Of a DNA stretch of 44,610 bases, positions 16,992 through 23,993 are shown one piece after another. The notes under the pieces are model-generated. The model ran no database searches. It was given only the letters and a program-made list of their open reading frames with translations, and was not told the origin of the DNA. The translations under genes and the position numbers were made by a program. This stretch comes from Kiritimatiellia bacterium (GTDB lineage Bacteria > Verrucomicrobiota > Kiritimatiellia > RFP12 > UBA1067). The stretch covers positions 1 to 44,610 of the forward strand of contig JAFRBA010000037.1 in the NCBI GenBank assembly GCA_017405115.1, written 5' to 3'. Each line of letters starts with the position of its first letter. Position 1 is the stretch's first letter.

Positions 16992-18146
16992 ATGAAGAAA
17001 ATGGTCGTTGCCGCCGCGCTGGTCGCGGCGGGGTGCGCGTTCGCGCAGCAGAGCGAAATCGCCAAGTGGGATCCGCGAATGGCGGCCGACAAGGCCGTCG
17101 TGGACACGAACGGCGTCAAGTGGGTCGACGGCAAGTATCTGCCGATAGAGGGCCGGTGGACGCTCGGCGACACGGAGCACTACTACATGCGGCTCCCGGA
17201 CACGCTGACCACCAACGTGAACGCCGGCGTCAGGGGGATGCGCAGCCACACCTCGGGCATGCTCTTCCGCTTTCGCACCGACTCGGGATTCCTCGTCATC
17301 CGGCACAAGCCGCTCAACGGCTGGCACGCCATGCCGCACATGACCGAGGTGGGCACGAGCGGCTGGGACGTCTACAAGCTCGACAAGGCAAGCGGCAAGT
17401 GGCGCTTCGTCGCCTCGAACCACGGGTCGTCCGCCGACAAGGCGGACCCCGGGGCGCGTGTCAAGCGCATCGCCTGGAGCGCAGGCGACGAGTGCATAAT
17501 CAACCTGCCGCTCTACAACGGCGTGAAGGAGTTCTCCCTGGGGATCGCGCCCGGCGCGAAGATCGAGGCCCCGGCGCCGTGGGCGAGCGGCGTCTCGAAG
17601 CCTGTCGTGTTCTACGGCACGTCCATAACGCACGGCGGCTGCAGCACGCGCCCGGGCCTCGGGTTCGTCAACATCGTCGGCCGCGACCTGCAGGTGCCGG
17701 TCTACGGCCTCGGGTTCTCGGGCTCGGGCGTGATGGAGTACGAGCTTTCCGACGTCATCTCGAAGATCGACGCGAGCTGCTACGTGCTCGACTGCCTCTG
17801 GAACATGCGGAGCGACCCGACGGCGCAGAACCCCCGTTCCGTCGAGCGCAACTACGAGAAGTTCATCCGCAACCTCCGCGCGAAGCGCCCCGGCGTGCCG
17901 ATCGTGATGGCCGAGGCTTGCGACGTCTTCATGCGCGGGCCGAAAGGCAAGGACAAGTTCACCCGCAGGCTCTACGAGAAGCTCGTCGCCGAGGGGTGGA
18001 AGGACCTCGTCTACCTGCACAAGGACGAGATGTACACGGGCGACACGGAGGGGACCGTCGACGGGTGCCATCCGAACGACCTCGGCATGATGTCGATGGC
18101 AAAGGCCTTCGGCAAGGCCGTCCGCGAGGCGCTGAAGCTGAAGTGA
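16992..18146 (+). CDS. Exported SGNH/GDSL-type esterase with GxDLY-like N-terminal domain
   Basis: 384 residues. A signal peptide (about 1-18, ending AFAQ) precedes a beta-sandwich (about 20-190) with SGWDVYKLD, which fits the GxDLY-type N-terminal domain. The SGNH hydrolase domain follows: VVFYGTSITHGGCSTRPG (block I serine in GTSIT), GLGFSGSGVMEYEL (block II Gly) and DGCHPNDLGM (block V Asp and His). These enzymes deacetylate or de-esterify glycans. The start at 16992 is chosen over 16959 because the signal peptide begins there. The HAD phosphatase overlaps by 4 bp. Confidence 0.85.
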   Translation: MKKMVVAAALVAAGCAFAQQSEIAKWDPRMAADKAVVDTNGVKWVDGKYLPIEGRWTLGDTEHYYMRLPDTLTTNVNAGVRGMRSHTSGMLFRFRTDSGFLVIRHKPLNGWHAMPHMTEVGTSGWDVYKLDKASGKWRFVASNHGSSADKADPGARVKRIAWSAGDECIINLPLYNGVKEFSLGIAPGAKIEAPAPWASGVSKPVVFYGTSITHGGCSTRPGLGFVNIVGRDLQVPVYGLGFSGSGVMEYELSDVISKIDASCYVLDCLWNMRSDPTAQNPRSVERNYEKFIRNLRAKRPGVPIVMAEACDVFMRGPKGKDKFTRRLYEKLVAEGWKDLVYLHKDEMYTGDTEGTVDGCHPNDLGMMSMAKAFGKAVREALKLK

Positions 18147-18820
18147 CGCACGTACTCTGGGACTGGAACGGCACGCTGCTGGACGACACGCAGGCGGCGG
18201 TCGACACCCTCAACGTAATGCTGGCGCGCCGCGGGGGCAAGCCGATCGCGATGGAGTTCTACCGCGACCACTTCGCCTTCCCGGTGCGTCCGTTCTACGA
18301 GGCGATAGGCGTGTGCCTCGAGAACGAGGACTGGGACGCGCTTGCGCGCGAGTACCACGACGTCTACGCGGAGCAGCCAAAGCGCCTCAACCCCGAGACG
18401 ATCGCCGCGCTGGAGCGCGTGAAGGCGTCCGGCGCCAGGCAGTCGATAATCTCCGCCCTGAGGCAAGACCTTTTGGAGGAGATTACGACCCGCCTAGGCG
18501 TCGCGAAGTACATGGACCGGATATGCGGCGTGGACAACCTTGACGGATTCGGCAAGATTGACCGCGCCCGGGAACTCATCTCCGCCATCGCCACCTCTTC
18601 CACTCCTCCACTCTTCCACTCTTCCACTCTTCCACCCCTCCACTCTTCCACCTTTATCCTCATCGGCGACTCCCTTCACGACAAGGAGGTCGCTGACGCG
18701 CTGGGCGCGAGGTGCGTCCTGTGCGGGCAGGGGAGCCACGCGGCGTGGCGCCTCAGGGCCGTTGCGCCGACTGGGGAGACGCTGCTTGACGCGCTCGACA
18801 TCGCCCTCGCGCCATGTTGA
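18143..18820 (+). CDS. HAD-superfamily hydrolase (phosphoglycolate phosphatase-like) with in-frame repeat insert
   Basis: 225 residues from a GTG that overlaps the previous stop (GTGA). The HAD motif I appears as LWDWNGTLLDD (D-x-N-G-T with a conserved first Asp), motif II as SIISAL, and motif IV as LIGDSLHDKEVADALGA. The family removes phosphate from small metabolites. Between about residues 150 and 170 the protein carries a Ser/Thr/Pro/His-rich insertion (SSTPPLFHSSTLPP) encoded by an 8-bp tandem array, at a position just before motif IV. The product should still fold if this lies on a surface loop. Confidence 0.8.
   Translation: MTHVLWDWNGTLLDDTQAAVDTLNVMLARRGGKPIAMEFYRDHFAFPVRPFYEAIGVCLENEDWDALAREYHDVYAEQPKRLNPETIAALERVKASGARQSIISALRQDLLEEITTRLGVAKYMDRICGVDNLDGFGKIDRARELISAIATSSTPPLFHSSTLPPLHSSTFILIGDSLHDKEVADALGARCVLCGQGSHAAWRLRAVAPTGETLLDALDIALAPC
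18591..18652 (+). repeat. 8-bp tandem array inside the HAD gene
   Basis: About seven and a half units of CCACTCTT with variants CCACTCCT, CCACCCCT and CCACCTCTT. Because 8 is not a multiple of 3, three units encode one 8-residue peptide repeat. Losing or gaining a single unit would shift the frame before the motif IV aspartates. Confidence 0.85.
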
Positions 18821-18829
18821 GATATTTAA

Positions 18830-18887
18830 CCGTGTAGAGCGTGCAGAACGTGTAGAAAATCCTGCACGATCTACACGTTCTACACGG
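18830..18887. repeat. 9-bp word array with direct and inverted halves
   Basis: Three direct units (GTGTAGAGC, GTGCAGAAC, GTGTAGAAA) face three inverted ones (TGCACGATC, TACACGTTC, TACACGG) across ATCC. The outer arms CCGTGTAGA (18830-18838) and TCTACACGG (18879-18887) are perfect complements. It begins 10 bp after the HAD stop and could fold as a 3' hairpin. Confidence 0.75.
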
Positions 18888-18908
18888 CCATAGTCTGCAA
18901 TGGCGAGT

Positions 18909-19040
18909 ATTAGTATTCGTCCGTTCGCCAAGATAATTTGCTATAATACCCACATCCTGCGAGACGGCTACTGGTTCTTGAAATCACCCGCTGGCAGATG
19001 ACAACTTGGGAGTGGAACCATGATGAAAACTAGAACAAGG
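18909..19040 (+). promoter_or_regulatory. Promoter and leader, copy 1 of a duplicated segment (serves the toxin-antitoxin pair)
   Basis: TGCTATAAT (TATAAT 18942-18947) is an extended -10. The whole stretch is clearly homologous to 20097-20262: it shares CGTCCGTTCGC, AAGATAATTTGCTATAATACC, CACCCGCTGGCAGATG, GGGAGTG and ATGATGA-AAC-AGAACA. The copy here even keeps the first codons (MMKTRTRE, ATG at 19020) of the downstream FSMPD-like gene of copy 2, now a 13-codon frame ending at 19061 and overlapping the antitoxin start. Confidence 0.7.
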
Positions 19041-19048
19041 GAGGTGTC

Positions 19049-19288
19049 ATGCCAGCAGTGATTGAACAGGTGGAGCGAATGAGCGTCAGCGACAAGATGC
19101 GTCTTATGGAGTATCTTGTCAGATCGCTTTCGACCGTGGTCGTGCAATATGAAAACACTCCGCCACCAAAGGCGAAGCGTCGCATCGGGGCAATGGCCGG
19201 GAAGTGGCGTTTGCCGACTGACGAGGAGGACCGTGCGATGGATGCCGAGATAGAGTCGATGTTCGAGTGCCTTCAAGAGGGCGAATGA
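19049..19288 (+). CDS. Antitoxin of a PIN-type toxin-antitoxin pair
   Basis: 79 residues, mostly helical and acidic at the C-terminus (DEEDRAMDAEIESMFECLQE), with a proline-lysine linker PPPKAKRR. The small size, the overlap with a PIN-domain gene and the acidic tail identify it as the antitoxin; I could not place it in a named antitoxin family. The N-terminal VIEQVERMSVSDKMRLMEYL is a helix pair likely used for dimerisation or DNA binding. A strong GGGAGG lies 5 bp before the ATG. The promoter and leader are a duplicate of those upstream of 20245. Confidence 0.7.
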   Translation: MPAVIEQVERMSVSDKMRLMEYLVRSLSTVVVQYENTPPPKAKRRIGAMAGKWRLPTDEEDRAMDAEIESMFECLQEGE

Positions 19289-19662
19289 TGAGAGTTCTTC
19301 TTGACACGCATATTATGCTCTGGTCGATGTGTGGCGATCCGCGACTGTCGAGCACGGCTCGTGCAATCATCGAGAACGAGAGCAACGAATTGTACTTCAG
19401 CTCGGCGTCACTCTGCGAAATATCGATCAAGAGGAAAATACATCCCGGACAAATGCCGGTTTGCGCCCATGAGGCGAGGGATGCATTTGTCGCGAATGGA
19501 TACGGGGAACTACCTTTTGAAGCCTCTCATGCCGAGGCAATGGACGATCTTCCCATGTTGCACCGCGATCCGTTCGACCGGATGATCCTCGCACAGGCGA
19601 AGGCGGAGGGGATGAAAGTCCTTTCGCATGACAAGCGTTTCCCGGTTATGGAGATTTCGTAA
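19285..19662 (+). CDS. PIN-domain toxin (VapC family)
   Basis: 125 residues. Acidic active-site residues are visible at LLDTHIMLW (first Asp, about residue 7), SLCEISIKRK (Glu, about 46) and HRDPFDRMILAQA (Asp pair, about 97-101), as in VapC-type ribonucleases that cleave tRNA or rRNA. The ATG at 19285 overlaps the antitoxin stop (ATGATGAG), so translation is coupled; ATG at 19288 is the alternative. Toxicity should be blocked by direct binding of the antitoxin. Confidence 0.85.
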   Translation: MMRVLLDTHIMLWSMCGDPRLSSTARAIIENESNELYFSSASLCEISIKRKIHPGQMPVCAHEARDAFVANGYGELPFEASHAEAMDDLPMLHRDPFDRMILAQAKAEGMKVLSHDKRFPVMEIS

Positions 19663-20096
19663 TCGCGGTGTGAAAATCGCACCCACAGCCATCGACCGTA
19701 ATGGGTTGGTGAACTGCGGCATCGCTGCGGGGCTGTCGCTCGGTCTCGACAATCCGGAATCGCGCACGGCAGTGCGTTTCGACAATATGCCGTGACAAGA
19801 CACTCCCTTCGGCGGAAGTTCCCGGCTGCGGGCTGAGTCCAACTGCCGTGCTTGTCCGGATTGGTCTCACTCGCGACACCCCGCCGCTCCGCCGCACAGA
19901 GCCCGCCAGCCGCCGCGAGGCGACACCCCATCGACCCATCGGGCGCATATCCATCTTCTAACGTCGGCTCTTGACATTTGAGTCGTCATTTCTGCGACGG
20001 CAGGGGGCGCCGCCGTCTGACCTGCGGGCAGACAAGGAACTCGGCAGACCAGACCGAACGGAAAATCCTTTAAAAGATGGAGATGCGCCCGCGAGG
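19663..20096. other. Gene-free stretch of about 430 bp
   Basis: No convincing frame, promoter or terminator is visible. The sequence has protein-like composition in several frames but no start with a ribosome site and no family motif. It includes short GC-rich repeats (CCGCCGCTCCGCCGC, CGCCAGCCGCCGCG). It may be a decayed gene. Confidence 0.4.
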
Positions 20097-20264
20097 ATTA
20101 GTGCTCGTCCGTTCGCAAAGATAATTTGCTATAATACCTACATCCAGTGAGGTGGCTGGTGGCCGCCGCGGCGCGGTGGGACACCGCGCCTATCGGTTTT
20201 TGAATCACCCACCCGCTGGCAGATGGCAACTAGGGAGTGAAAACATGATGAGAACGAGAACAGG
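20097..20264 (+). promoter_or_regulatory. Promoter and leader, copy 2, interrupted by a palindromic element
   Basis: TGCTATAAT with TATAAT at 20130-20135 is an extended -10 identical to that of copy 1. Between GGTGGCTGGTGG and TTTTTGAATCACCC it carries the right half of the two-hairpin element (hairpin GGCGCGGTG-GGA-CACCGCGCC at 20170-20190, then CTATCGG). Copy 1 lacks this hairpin and reads GGCTACTGGTTCTTGAAATC at the same place. Confidence 0.65.
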
Positions 20265-21243
20265 GGCGTTGTGCCGCATCGCGGTGTGCATCGCGATGGC
20301 CGCGGTCGTTGCATGGACGGGCCTTGCGGAGACCGTGACGAACGTGCGCGGGATGCAACGCAAGAGCTCCAACTTCGTTGACATATACTATGACCTTGAG
20401 TCCACGGATGGCGGAGTGTTCTCCGTGAAGGTCGAGGTTGAAGGGAAGACGGGTGCGGTTTCCGCATCTTCCCTATCTGGCGACGTGGGTGGCTACATCT
20501 CACCCGGCAGAAATCGCCATGTCGTCTGGAACGCCGGCGCCGACTGGTCGAACAATAAGGGCGACGTGAGGGTCGTCGTGACGACAACGAAAGAGGACGA
20601 CGTGAAACGCGGCAAAGTCCAGCTCTGGGCTGGTGGCCCTTACTGGGCGACCACGAACATCGGGGCGGAGAAGCCATGGGATTACGGCCTCTACTTCTGG
20701 TGGGGCGATACCGTCGGCTATAAGCGCGAAAACAACGCCTGGGTGGCAACGAACGGTTCGTCTTACAATTTCTCGTTCGGTTCGCCGAACACTCCTACCT
20801 ATGATAAGTCACCGGCCACGCTCCAGAGCGAAGGATGGATCGTCTCGAAGGACGGCACGTACGTCCTTGCACCAGAGCATGACGCGGCGCAGGTGCAGTG
20901 GGGGGATGGATGGAGGATGCCCACATGTCAGGAGCTGGATGACCTCTGCGAGAATTGTGATTGGACTTTACGCATGGTTAGCGGCGTGAACGGCTACGTC
21001 GTTAGCGGCAGGGGTGACTACTCTTCTAACAGCATTTTCCTCCCCTGTTGTGGATGCGGCTACGGGGCTTCGTTCCGCGGTGCCGGTTCGGGCGGCGACT
21101 ACTGGTCGTCCGTCCCGTACTCGGACAGTTACGACGGCTCGTGGGGTCTCGAATTCTCTTCGAGCCACAGCTACCACGGCTCGTGGGGCCTCGACCGCTC
21201 CTACGGGTTTTCTGTTCGCCCAGTTCAAGGGTTCACCGAATAG
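20245..21243 (+). CDS. Exported protein with FSMPD-like (Fibrobacter major paralogous) C-terminal domain
   Basis: 332 residues from ATG at 20245, preceded by TAGGGAGTG. A signal peptide covers about 1-28 (ends GLAET). Residues 30-125 form a beta-rich domain (VNVRGMQRKSSNF and HVVWNAGADWSNNKGDVRV). The C-terminal part (about 132-330) has the conserved landmarks of FSMPD/C-type-lectin-like exported proteins: YWATTNIGAEKPWDYGLYF, WGDGWRMPTCQELDDL, GDYWSS and SVRPV. Function is likely extracellular binding. The end contains a tandem SYDGSWGLEF / SYHGSWGLDR duplication. The longer frame from 20152 runs through the leader and is rejected. Confidence 0.75.
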   Translation: MMRTRTGALCRIAVCIAMAAVVAWTGLAETVTNVRGMQRKSSNFVDIYYDLESTDGGVFSVKVEVEGKTGAVSASSLSGDVGGYISPGRNRHVVWNAGADWSNNKGDVRVVVTTTKEDDVKRGKVQLWAGGPYWATTNIGAEKPWDYGLYFWWGDTVGYKRENNAWVATNGSSYNFSFGSPNTPTYDKSPATLQSEGWIVSKDGTYVLAPEHDAAQVQWGDGWRMPTCQELDDLCENCDWTLRMVSGVNGYVVSGRGDYSSNSIFLPCCGCGYGASFRGAGSGGDYWSSVPYSDSYDGSWGLEFSSSHSYHGSWGLDRSYGFSVRPVQGFTE

Positions 21244-21246
21244 CGA

Positions 21247-21332
21247 GATGGAGACGATGGGGACTGTGGGGACAATGGGGACTTTGGGGACGCGCCCTTG
21301 TCGCCAAAGTCTCCAACGTCTCCATCGTCCCC
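21247..21332. repeat. 9-bp word array with direct and inverted halves
   Basis: Five direct units (GATGGAGAC, GATGGGGAC, TGTGGGGAC, AATGGGGAC, TTTGGGGAC at 21247-21291) are followed by GCGCCCTTGTCGCC and three inverted units (AAAGTCTCC, AACGTCTCC, ATCGTCCCC at 21306-21332). It begins 4 bp after the stop of the FSMPD-like gene, lies 30 bp before the next start, and could form an imperfect hairpin. Confidence 0.8.
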
Positions 21333-21361
21333 GCGTCGGCTTGCAATTTGAAAGGAAACGA

Positions 21362-21679
21362 ATGATGAAAGAAGCAATGGCAATACTCGTGGCGGCGGTT
21401 GCGGTCGCGACAAGCGCGACCCTCCCGGCGCACGGCGCCACCGGCAGCTCCGGGTGGTTCTACGTGAACACATCCGGCAAGTCTTCGCTCGCCCTTGTGG
21501 CGAATAACGCCGGCTACGGCACGGTGAGCGGCGGCAAGGATGATGGCGGGAGCGTTGAGACATACACGCTCTGCGTGGACGTCATCGACACGAAGCTCAA
21601 TTACCAGCAGACGGTGTTCGTCACGGCGGAGGTGGGGCCACGTGGGACGACGGCGGGCGCGGCATTTTCGGCGGAGTGA
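21362..21679 (+). CDS. Small exported protein of unknown function
   Basis: 105 residues from ATG at 21362 after GAAAGGAAACGA. A signal peptide is clear (MMKEAMAILVAAVAVATSAT...AHG, cleaved about residue 25). The mature part is short and beta-rich (WFYVNTSGKSSLALVANNAG) and ends in a Gly/Ala tail. No family was recognised; it resembles the beginning of larger exported proteins and may be truncated. The transporter gene overlaps its stop codon (GTGA). Confidence 0.5.
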   Translation: MMKEAMAILVAAVAVATSATLPAHGATGSSGWFYVNTSGKSSLALVANNAGYGTVSGGKDDGGSVETYTLCVDVIDTKLNYQQTVFVTAEVGPRGTTAGAAFSAE

Positions 21680-23115
21680 AGCTGTCGCTAGTTGTTGTCA
21701 TGTCTGAAGAGCAGAGAGAAGCGATGAAGAGCCGCGCGTCCTGGTCGGGGCAGTTCGCGTTCGTCCTGGCCGCCGCGGCGTCGGCGATCGGCCTCGGCAA
21801 CCTTTGGCGCTTCCCCTACCTCGCCGCCCGCTACGGAGGCGGGGTGTTCATCGCCACGTACCTGGCCCTGTCGCTTACGCTTGGCGTGACTCTGCTCATA
21901 ACCGAAATCGCCCTGGGCCGCCGTTCCCGACAGAGCCAGCTTACGGCATTCAGGACGCTGGGGTATCCGCGCTGGGGGTTCCTCGGGGTCATCTCGACGA
22001 TGATCCCGATGTTCATCCTGCCGTACTACAACGTGATCGGCGGATGGGTCGTCAAGTATTTCGCCGCGTACGCCGGGATGGTCTTCGGCGGCTGCTCTGG
22101 GCTGGATAATCCGCAGGCATTCTTCGACTCGTTCATTGCCGCGCCGTGGGATCCGTTCGTCTGCATGTGCGTGTTCACGCTGGTGACGTGCGTCGTGATA
22201 GTGATGGGCGTGAAGAACGGCATAGAGAAGTCGAACATGGTGATGATGCCGATCCTCCTTTTCATGGCCATCGGCCTTGCCGTGTACGTGGCGTTCCTCC
22301 CCGGGGCCGGCGAGGGCATACGATACTACCTCGTGCCGGACTTCTCGTCATGCGACAACATCGGCAAGGTCGTGCTGGGCGCCATGGGGCAGATGTTCTA
22401 CTCGCTTTCGCTTGCGATGGGCATAATGATCACGTACGGAAGCTACATGCGGCGGTGCGACTCCGTGCCGCGCGCGGCGGTGCGGATTGCCGTTGCGGAT
22501 ACGTTTGTGGCGGTGCTCTCGGGATTCATGATAATACCCGTCGTGGTGCTGTTCGCCGCGAAGTCGGGGGCGGGGCGCGCGGCGATAGACGCGGGCCCCG
22601 GCCTCATGTTCGTGACTTTGCCGAAGGTCTTCGCGTCGCTCGGGGCGGCGGGGCCCTGGCTGGGGCTCGCGTTCTTCGTGCTGGTCCTCTTTGCCGCGTT
22701 CACTAGCGCAATATCCATGACCGAGGCGTGTGTCGCGGCGGTTTGCGACTTCTTCCGTGTCGGGCGCAACGCGGCGGTCGCGGTCATATGCGTCTGGTGC
22801 GTCGCGGTCGGGTCCGTCTCGGCGTTCGGGTACGGCAGGTGGTCGTCGTTCCGTCCCTTCGGGATGCCCGCGCTCGACTTCTTCGACAGCTCGATGAACG
22901 TGCTCACGCCGGTCGCCGCGCTCCTGATCTGCCTTTTCGTCGGCTGGGCGGCCGGCGCGCGGACCATCGTCCGCGAGTTGTCGGCGTCGGGGCCGCGCTT
23001 CGGCGCCGGCCGGCTCTACAGGTTCATGGTGCGCTGGTTCGCGCCGCTGCTGCTCGCGGCCATCCTCGCGTCCGAGGTGTGCCGCAGCCTGAAGATAGGC
23101 GGATGGTCGATCTGA
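21676..23115 (+). CDS. Sodium-dependent symporter of the NSS/SNF family
   Basis: 479 residues, strongly hydrophobic with about 11-12 membrane segments. SAIGLGNLWRFPYLAARYGG in TM1 is the signature of the neurotransmitter:sodium symporter (LeuT) family, whose members import amino acids or related amines with sodium. TM6 has SLSLAMGIMITYGSYM, where the family unwinds around substrate. A GTG at 21676 overlaps the previous stop; the ATG at 21700 (MSEEQREAMKSRASW) is an equally good start and fits the family better. Bacterial members usually have no accessory subunit, in line with the lone gene here. Confidence 0.9.
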   Translation: MKLSLVVVMSEEQREAMKSRASWSGQFAFVLAAAASAIGLGNLWRFPYLAARYGGGVFIATYLALSLTLGVTLLITEIALGRRSRQSQLTAFRTLGYPRWGFLGVISTMIPMFILPYYNVIGGWVVKYFAAYAGMVFGGCSGLDNPQAFFDSFIAAPWDPFVCMCVFTLVTCVVIVMGVKNGIEKSNMVMMPILLFMAIGLAVYVAFLPGAGEGIRYYLVPDFSSCDNIGKVVLGAMGQMFYSLSLAMGIMITYGSYMRRCDSVPRAAVRIAVADTFVAVLSGFMIIPVVVLFAAKSGAGRAAIDAGPGLMFVTLPKVFASLGAAGPWLGLAFFVLVLFAAFTSAISMTEACVAAVCDFFRVGRNAAVAVICVWCVAVGSVSAFGYGRWSSFRPFGMPALDFFDSSMNVLTPVAALLICLFVGWAAGARTIVRELSASGPRFGAGRLYRFMVRWFAPLLLAAILASEVCRSLKIGGWSI

Positions 23116-23156
23116 GGGCGCATCCGCGAATCTGGCGCTGGCGCGCGACCACGAAC

Positions 23157-23280
23157 TCTGGCGTGCGCGTCAGTCGGCTTGCGCCGACGCGAAGTGAGCC
23201 GTCCGCCGCGCATCTTCGAGCAAGCTCGAAGCGCGTCGCTCGGCTCACTTCGGCCCGTCGGGCCTGACGCGCACGCCAGA
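23157..23280. repeat. Nested inverted repeat with three stems
   Basis: The outer 17-bp arms are 23157-23173 (TCTGGCGTGCGCGTCAG) and 23264-23280, perfect complements. The middle 12-bp arms are CGAAGTGAGCCG (23190-23201) and 23241-23252. The inner arms CTTCGAGC/GCTCGAAG meet at 23214-23231. The three concentric stems make a 124-nt hairpin-like fold, with a small side hairpin TCGGCTTGCGCCGA at 23174-23187. Confidence 0.75.
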
Positions 23281-23411
23281 CACGAACGCCCGCTCGGCAC
23301 TCGCTTCGCTCGGCTTGGTCGCTTCCCTATGGGTCGCGCCCACCCGCAAGGGGCGGTTATTTCGCGGGACACGAATGTTTTACCACTTCACTTGCCTTGA
23401 GTATCACCTTC

Positions 23412-23545
23412 CAAGAGCGGAACGATCTTGAGCCGTGACACCTAGTGTGCTTGTGTCCGACTACCCAAGAGCAGAACGGTGTTGTCCTTGCGCGCACCCC
23501 CATTCCCCGTTCCCCATTCCCCGAATCAAGATCGTTCTGCTCTTG
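23412..23545. repeat. Three copies of a 20-bp word, two direct and one inverted
   Basis: CAAGAGCGGAACGATCTTGA at 23412-23431, CAAGAGCAGAACGGTGTTGT at 23466-23485, and on the opposite strand CAAGAGCAGAACGATCTTGA at 23545-23526. The first and third match at 19 of 20 positions. Confidence 0.75.
23498..23523 (+). repeat. 7-bp C-rich word array
   Basis: CCCCATT, CCCCGTT, CCCCATT, CCCCG in strict 7-bp register between two of the CAAGAGC words. Confidence 0.7.
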
Positions 23546-23636
23546 ATGAAGCAAATGAAGGGCCAAGGAGGATCAAAGATGTTCGTGTGCGGCGAAGGCC
23601 GCTTTCGTGTCCGTCGGCGCGGCGAAAACCTAAGGT

Positions 23637-23748
23637 TTGCGGTGGGCGCGGCGGCTCACGCGAAGGCCGGGCGAACGAATGGCGACCGAAGTGGTAACAT
23701 GGGGAACGGCCGAGGCCTTCGGAAGAAGAGCCGCCGCGCCCACCGCAA
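23637..23748. repeat. 21-bp perfect inverted repeat with inner stem
   Basis: 23637-23657 (TTGCGGTGGGCGCGGCGGCTC) and 23728-23748 are exact complements; the quoted arm is given by its positions and its GCGGTGGGCGCGG core. Inside, CGAAGGCC near 23661 pairs with GGCCTTCG at 23714-23721. Confidence 0.75.
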
Positions 23749-23978
23749 TCGCGCGCGATGCGCGATTTGCCGCGCCGACGGGTTCGTGGTCGCGCGCCAG
23801 CGCTAGACATCGAGTGGCAGACTAACATCTGCGGCTGAAAGACGCGGAGCTCAAGGCGCCGCGTTAGTGGCGCCCCTTTGCCAGCCGTCGGAGTTGTTCT
23901 TCAAAAATGATCAAGGTGCGACAGCGTTTTGCAAAGGTGGGATATCCCAGAAAAGCAATTACACGCGCAGGCCGAATT

Positions 23979-23987
23979 TGGTAAAAT
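23979..23987 (+). promoter_or_regulatory. Extended -10 promoter predicting a leaderless GH89-like mRNA
   Basis: TGGTAAAAT with the hexamer TAAAAT at 23982-23987. The ATG at 23994 lies 6 bp after it, exactly where transcription should start. Confidence 0.5.
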
Positions 23988-23993
23988 ATGCGC

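Larger units (their letters stand above)
23116..23993. other. Gene-free 0.9-kb region dense in inverted repeats
   Basis: No credible CDS; frames here have no ribosome sites and encode arginine-rich noise. It contains a nested inverted repeat (23157-23280), three copies of a CAAGAGC-GAACG word (23412, 23466, 23526 inverted), a 7-bp C-rich word array (23498-23523), a second long inverted repeat (23637-23748), and the promoter of the next gene. It may encode a structured RNA or be a graveyard of small palindromic elements. Confidence 0.6.

Noticed and set aside
15663..18071. Very long minus-strand open frame (about 800 codons)
   Set aside because: It lies opposite three well-supported plus-strand genes and arises from their GC-rich codon use; its peptide is Arg/Val/His-rich without motifs. 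The same applies to 23901-26291, 14407-15561, 12563-13786 and 43363-44574.
19663..20096. Minus-strand frames at 19510-19954 as a gene
   Set aside because: No ribosome site, start or family motif is visible; the frames overlap the PIN toxin gene on the other strand.
20940..21243. Diversity-generating retroelement target
   Set aside because: The lectin-like C-terminus invited the idea, but there is no reverse transcriptase, no template repeat and no adenine-biased variable copy in the window.
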